12,133 nt of DNA, taken from NCBI GenBank assembly GCA_013003675.1, contig JABDIP010000230.1, forward strand, positions 1 to 12,133, written 5' to 3'. Below the pieces are notes generated by a model that had not been told where the DNA came from, did no database searches, and saw only the letters and a program-made list of their open reading frames with translations. This DNA is from Inquilinus sp. (GTDB lineage: Bacteria > Pseudomonadota > Alphaproteobacteria > DSM-16000 > Inquilinaceae). Both the position numbers and the translations under genes were made by a program. Below, piece by piece: positions 10,515 through 12,133 of this stretch; the first letter of the stretch is position 1; every line of letters begins with the position of its first letter.

Positions 10515-10892
10515 CTACTTAACTTCGACCGAAGCGCCCGCATCTTCAAGCTGTTTTTTCAGCTTGTCGGCCTCGTCCTTGTTCACGGCCTCTTTCACCG
10601 TCTTCGGCGCGCCCTCGACAAGATCCTTGGCCTCCTTCAGGCCGAGACCGGTGATCGCGCGGACTTCCTTGATCACATTGATCTTCTTCTCGCCGAACGC
10701 CGCCAGGATGACGTCGAATTCGGTCTTCTCCTCGGCCGGGGCAGCCGCGTCGGCGGCCGCGGCCGGGCCGGCGACGGCGACGGGAGCCGCCGCCGAGACA
10801 CCCCATTTCTCCTCGAGCATCTTGGAAAGTTCCGCCGCTTCGAGGACGGTCAAGCTCGACAGATTGTCGACGAGCTTTTGTAGATCAGCCAT
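10515..10892 (-). CDS. rplL: 50S ribosomal protein L7/L12
   Basis: L7/L12 forms the multi-copy ribosomal stalk that recruits and activates translational GTPases such as EF-G and EF-Tu. The 125-residue product shows the three known parts. Residues 1-30 form the helical dimerisation and L10-binding domain. An Ala/Pro-rich hinge spans about 33-53. The C-terminal factor-binding domain starts at EKTEFDVILAAFGEKKINVIK and contains the conserved EVRAITGLGLKEAKDLVE. The ATG at 10890-10892 has AGGAG (10902-10906) at 9-nt spacing. It follows rplJ by 46 bases, so it is co-transcribed with the gene for its binding partner L10. The stop is TAG, followed by the attenuator. Confidence 0.98.
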   Translation of the reverse strand: MADLQKLVDNLSSLTVLEAAELSKMLEEKWGVSAAAPVAVAGPAAAADAAAPAEEKTEFDVILAAFGEKKINVIKEVRAITGLGLKEAKDLVEGAPKTVKEAVNKDEADKLKKQLEDAGASVEVK

Positions 10893-10938
10893 TTCTCATT
10901 ACTCCTGACTTGAACTCTGGGTCGAAAGGAAACCGGCG

Positions 10939-11457
10939 CTAAGCCGCATCGCCCTCTTGGGCATAGGCATTGACCACCCGCGCCAACTGGCCGGCCGGAG
11001 CCTGAAGGACCCCGGCGATTCGGGTCGCCGGCGTCACGATCATGCCGACGATCTTCGCTCGCAGCGCGTCCAGGGACGGCAGCGAAGCGAGTGCCTCAAC
11101 GCCTTTCAGATCGAGGGACTGGGTGCCGAGACTGCCGCCGACGATGATCAGCTTTTCATTGGTCTTGGCAAAATCGACCGCCACCTTGGCGGCCGCCACC
11201 GGGTCACTGCTCGTGGCCACGGCGGTCGGCCCGGTGAACAGGCCGTCCATTTCCTCGAACTTGGTGCCCTTGAGGGCAATCCGGGCGAGCCGGTTCTTGG
11301 TCACGCGGAAAGACGCACCCGCCGACCGCATCTTCCGTCTCAGGTCGGTCGATTCCTCGACCGTCATGCCGCTCTGGTGGGTGACCACCACGATCTCGGC
11401 ATCCTGGAAGGATTGATGCATTTCGGCGACTTTCGTCTCCTTTTGTGCACGCTCCAC
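10939..11457 (-). CDS. rplJ: 50S ribosomal protein L10, GTG start
   Basis: L10 anchors the L7/L12 dimers to 23S rRNA at the stalk base and, in well-studied bacteria, represses its own operon by binding the mRNA leader. The product is 172 residues. It begins (M)ERAQKETKVAEMHQ, with the conserved VVVTHQSGMTV, TDLRRKMRSAGASFRVTKNR and LFTGPTAVA segments. The C-terminal helix for L12 binding is around 150-167. An in-frame ATG at 11577 would add 40 residues without L10 similarity; the GTG at 11455-11457 fits the family and has GGAGG at 6-nt spacing. A weak start codon is compatible with tight translational control. The stop is TAG; rplL follows after 46 bases. Upstream is a 348-base leader with an L10-type fold. 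Confidence 0.96.
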   Translation of the reverse strand: MERAQKETKVAEMHQSFQDAEIVVVTHQSGMTVEESTDLRRKMRSAGASFRVTKNRLARIALKGTKFEEMDGLFTGPTAVATSSDPVAAAKVAVDFAKTNEKLIIVGGSLGTQSLDLKGVEALASLPSLDALRAKIVGMIVTPATRIAGVLQAPAGQLARVVNAYAQEGDAA

Positions 11458-11463
11458 GGATCG

Positions 11464-11468
11464 CCTCC
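11464..11468 (-). promoter_or_regulatory. rplJ ribosome binding site deciding a GTG start
   Basis: The minus strand reads GGAGG, 6 nt before GTG (11455-11457). No comparable site precedes the upstream in-frame ATG at 11577. Together with the L10 family start this fixes the coding region. Confidence 0.85.
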
Positions 11469-11630
11469 GTTGTCTGGGCCTGACACATACGCCGTGCCGG
11501 GCCCGGTTGCATCCGGAACCTCCAACCACCGCACGTGGCGGCTGTCGGTCCCCTTCTCTCCTGCCCCAGAAGTTCAAGCCGTCCGGCTATCGGCGCCCTC
11601 CGGGCACCTACAGATCCGCGCGGCCGTCCT

Positions 11631-11700
11631 CCCGTCTATGCAGGATGATTAAGTCCACCGTGGGCATTCGCCCCGTTGGACCCCTGCAGTCTCGGACAGG
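11631..11700 (-). ncRNA. L10-binding leader RNA element upstream of rplJ
   Basis: Nested pairings can be read on the minus strand: CCTGTC (11695-11700) with GACGGG (11631-11636); TGCAGG (11683-11688) with CCTGCA (11639-11644); GTCCA (11677-11681) with TGGAC (11653-11657); and GGGC (11670-11673) with GCCC (11662-11665) closing a GAAT loop. The asymmetric internal loop CGAGAC opposite TA between the first two stems resembles a kink-turn, as in the known L10 leader (Rfam ribosomal protein L10 leader). Position, about 175 bases before rplJ, also fits. Binding of the L10-L12 complex here would repress rplJL; that is known for the family and inferred here. Confidence 0.72.
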
Positions 11701-11702
11701 TT

Positions 11703-11718
11703 GGCGGGTTACCCCGCC
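11703..11718 (-). other. Tetraloop hairpin before the L10 leader core
   Basis: A perfect 6-bp stem GGCGGG/CCCGCC closes a GTAA loop (GNRA type), directly upstream of the L10-leader core. It may be part of the same folded leader. No T tract follows. Confidence 0.45.
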
Positions 11719-11772
11719 CCGGCGCCCCATCCCGTCCGGCCTCCGGACCGCGGGCGAAACGCCGATCTGCTC

Positions 11773-11796
11773 GCCCCGGCCGTCCGCGGCCGGAGC
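11773..11796 (-). other. GC-rich hairpin just after rplA
   Basis: A 10-bp stem (11787-11796 with 11773-11782, one G-T pair) with a CGGA loop lies about 9 bases after the rplA stop. There is no T tract, so it is unlikely to be an intrinsic terminator; it may protect the 3' end of rplKA mRNA or mark a processing point. The rest of the 11458-11805 gap outside the L10 element contains further short GC repeats (for example the palindrome CCGGGCCCGG near the rplJ start) but no gene or clear promoter. Confidence 0.4.
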
Positions 11797-11805
11797 TTGT
11801 TTCAT

Positions 11806-12133
11806 CTACGCCGACGCCTCGCCGGCCTCCGTCGACAAGGGGCCGACATCGAGCTTCAGGCTCGGCCCCATGGTCGAGCTGATCGCCACGCGCTGCAGAT
11901 AGGTGCCCTTGGCACCGCTCGGCTTGGCCCGCATGATGGCGCCGACGAAAGCGCGCACATTCTCTGCGATCGCGTCATCGGAAAAGCTGGCCTTGCCGAT
12001 ACCGGCATGGACGATACCCGCCTTCTCGGCACGGAATTCGACCGAGCCGGCCTTGGCGGACTGCACCGCCGCCGTCACGTCGGGCGTCACCGTGCCCAGT
12101 TTCGGGTTCGGCATCAGGCCACGGGGGCCGAGC
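11806..12133 (-). CDS. rplA: 50S ribosomal protein L1, C-terminal part (cut by window edge)
   Basis: L1 forms the mobile L1 stalk of the 50S subunit, which helps release deacylated tRNA from the E site, and in many bacteria represses its own rplKA mRNA. The last 108 codons are visible; the 5' part lies beyond base 12133. The visible sequence opens with LGPRGLMPNPKLGTVTPDV, a hallmark of L1, and continues through VEFRAEKAGIVHAGIGKASF, KPSGAKGTYLQRV and SSTMGPSLKLD, typical of the end of domain I. The ATG at 12112-12114 is internal, not a start. It is the upstream neighbour of rplJ in the usual rplK-rplA-rplJ-rplL order. The stop is TAG. Confidence 0.97.
   Translation of the reverse strand, partial: LGPRGLMPNPKLGTVTPDVTAAVQSAKAGSVEFRAEKAGIVHAGIGKASFSDDAIAENVRAFVGAIMRAKPSGAKGTYLQRVAISSTMGPSLKLDVGPLSTEAGEASA

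Noticed and set aside
10889..10900. An out-of-frame ATG (ATG-AGA-AAT-GGC-TGA) overlapping the rplL start
   Set aside because: It sits only 2 nt from the AGGAG site, too close for good initiation, and would encode four residues; the 10892 ATG is correctly spaced.
11458..11577. N-terminal extension of rplJ to an ATG at 11577
   Set aside because: The 40 extra residues are Arg/Gly-rich leader translation without L10 similarity, and the GTG at 11457 has GGAGG at ideal spacing.
11507..11902. Open frames on both strands in the rplA-rplJ gap
   Set aside because: They cover the L10 leader and part of rplA, lack ribosome sites and have Arg/Pro/Gly-rich composition expected by chance at high GC.

Overview
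This window is a housekeeping chromosomal segment from a fairly GC-rich bacterium. It holds the end of the rplKAJL-rpoBC cluster followed by the start of the str operon. Every gene lies on the minus strand, so transcription runs from high to low coordinates: rplA (3' part) > rplJ > rplL > rpoB > rpoC > [terminator, promoter, long leader] > rpsL > rpsG > fusA (5' part). The protein sequences, a 123-residue S12, a 156-residue S7, an alphaproteobacterial-looking insert in beta near residues 221-247 and a CTTGAC/TATATT-type promoter all point to an alphaproteobacterium. A Rhodospirillales-like lineage is my guess; the genus cannot be told from here.

Region by region (minus-strand order). 12133-11806: C-terminal part of ribosomal protein L1. 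11805-11458: 348 bases without a gene, holding hairpins and a fold that matches the L10-binding leader RNA. 11457-10939: L10, with a GTG start. 10892-10515: L7/L12. 10514-10273: a 242-base gap with a strong intrinsic terminator/attenuator and two further hairpins ahead of rpoB. 10272-6100: beta subunit. 6099-6020: an 80-base gap with a long GC-rich hairpin next to the rpoC ribosome binding site. 6019-1655: beta' subunit, with about 50 more residues than E. coli in one segment. 1654-1255: a 400-base gap containing the rpoC terminator, a good sigma70-type promoter and a leader of about 235 nt with three hairpins, one terminator-like. 1254-883, 869-399 and 365-1: S12, S7 and the EF-G N-terminus, tightly packed.

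Together these genes make the ribosomal L1/L10/L12 stalk region, the two large RNA polymerase subunits, two small-subunit proteins and the translocation factor. The layout suggests three control points: an L10-type leader before rplJ, a partial terminator between the ribosomal and polymerase genes, and an undetermined leader before rpsL.

I found no mobile element, CRISPR array, tRNA, rRNA or accessory system. The observations most worth checking are the structured str leader, the near-exclusive TAG stop codons (six of seven genes), the beta' insertion and a proline at the beta position equivalent to E. coli Arg528.
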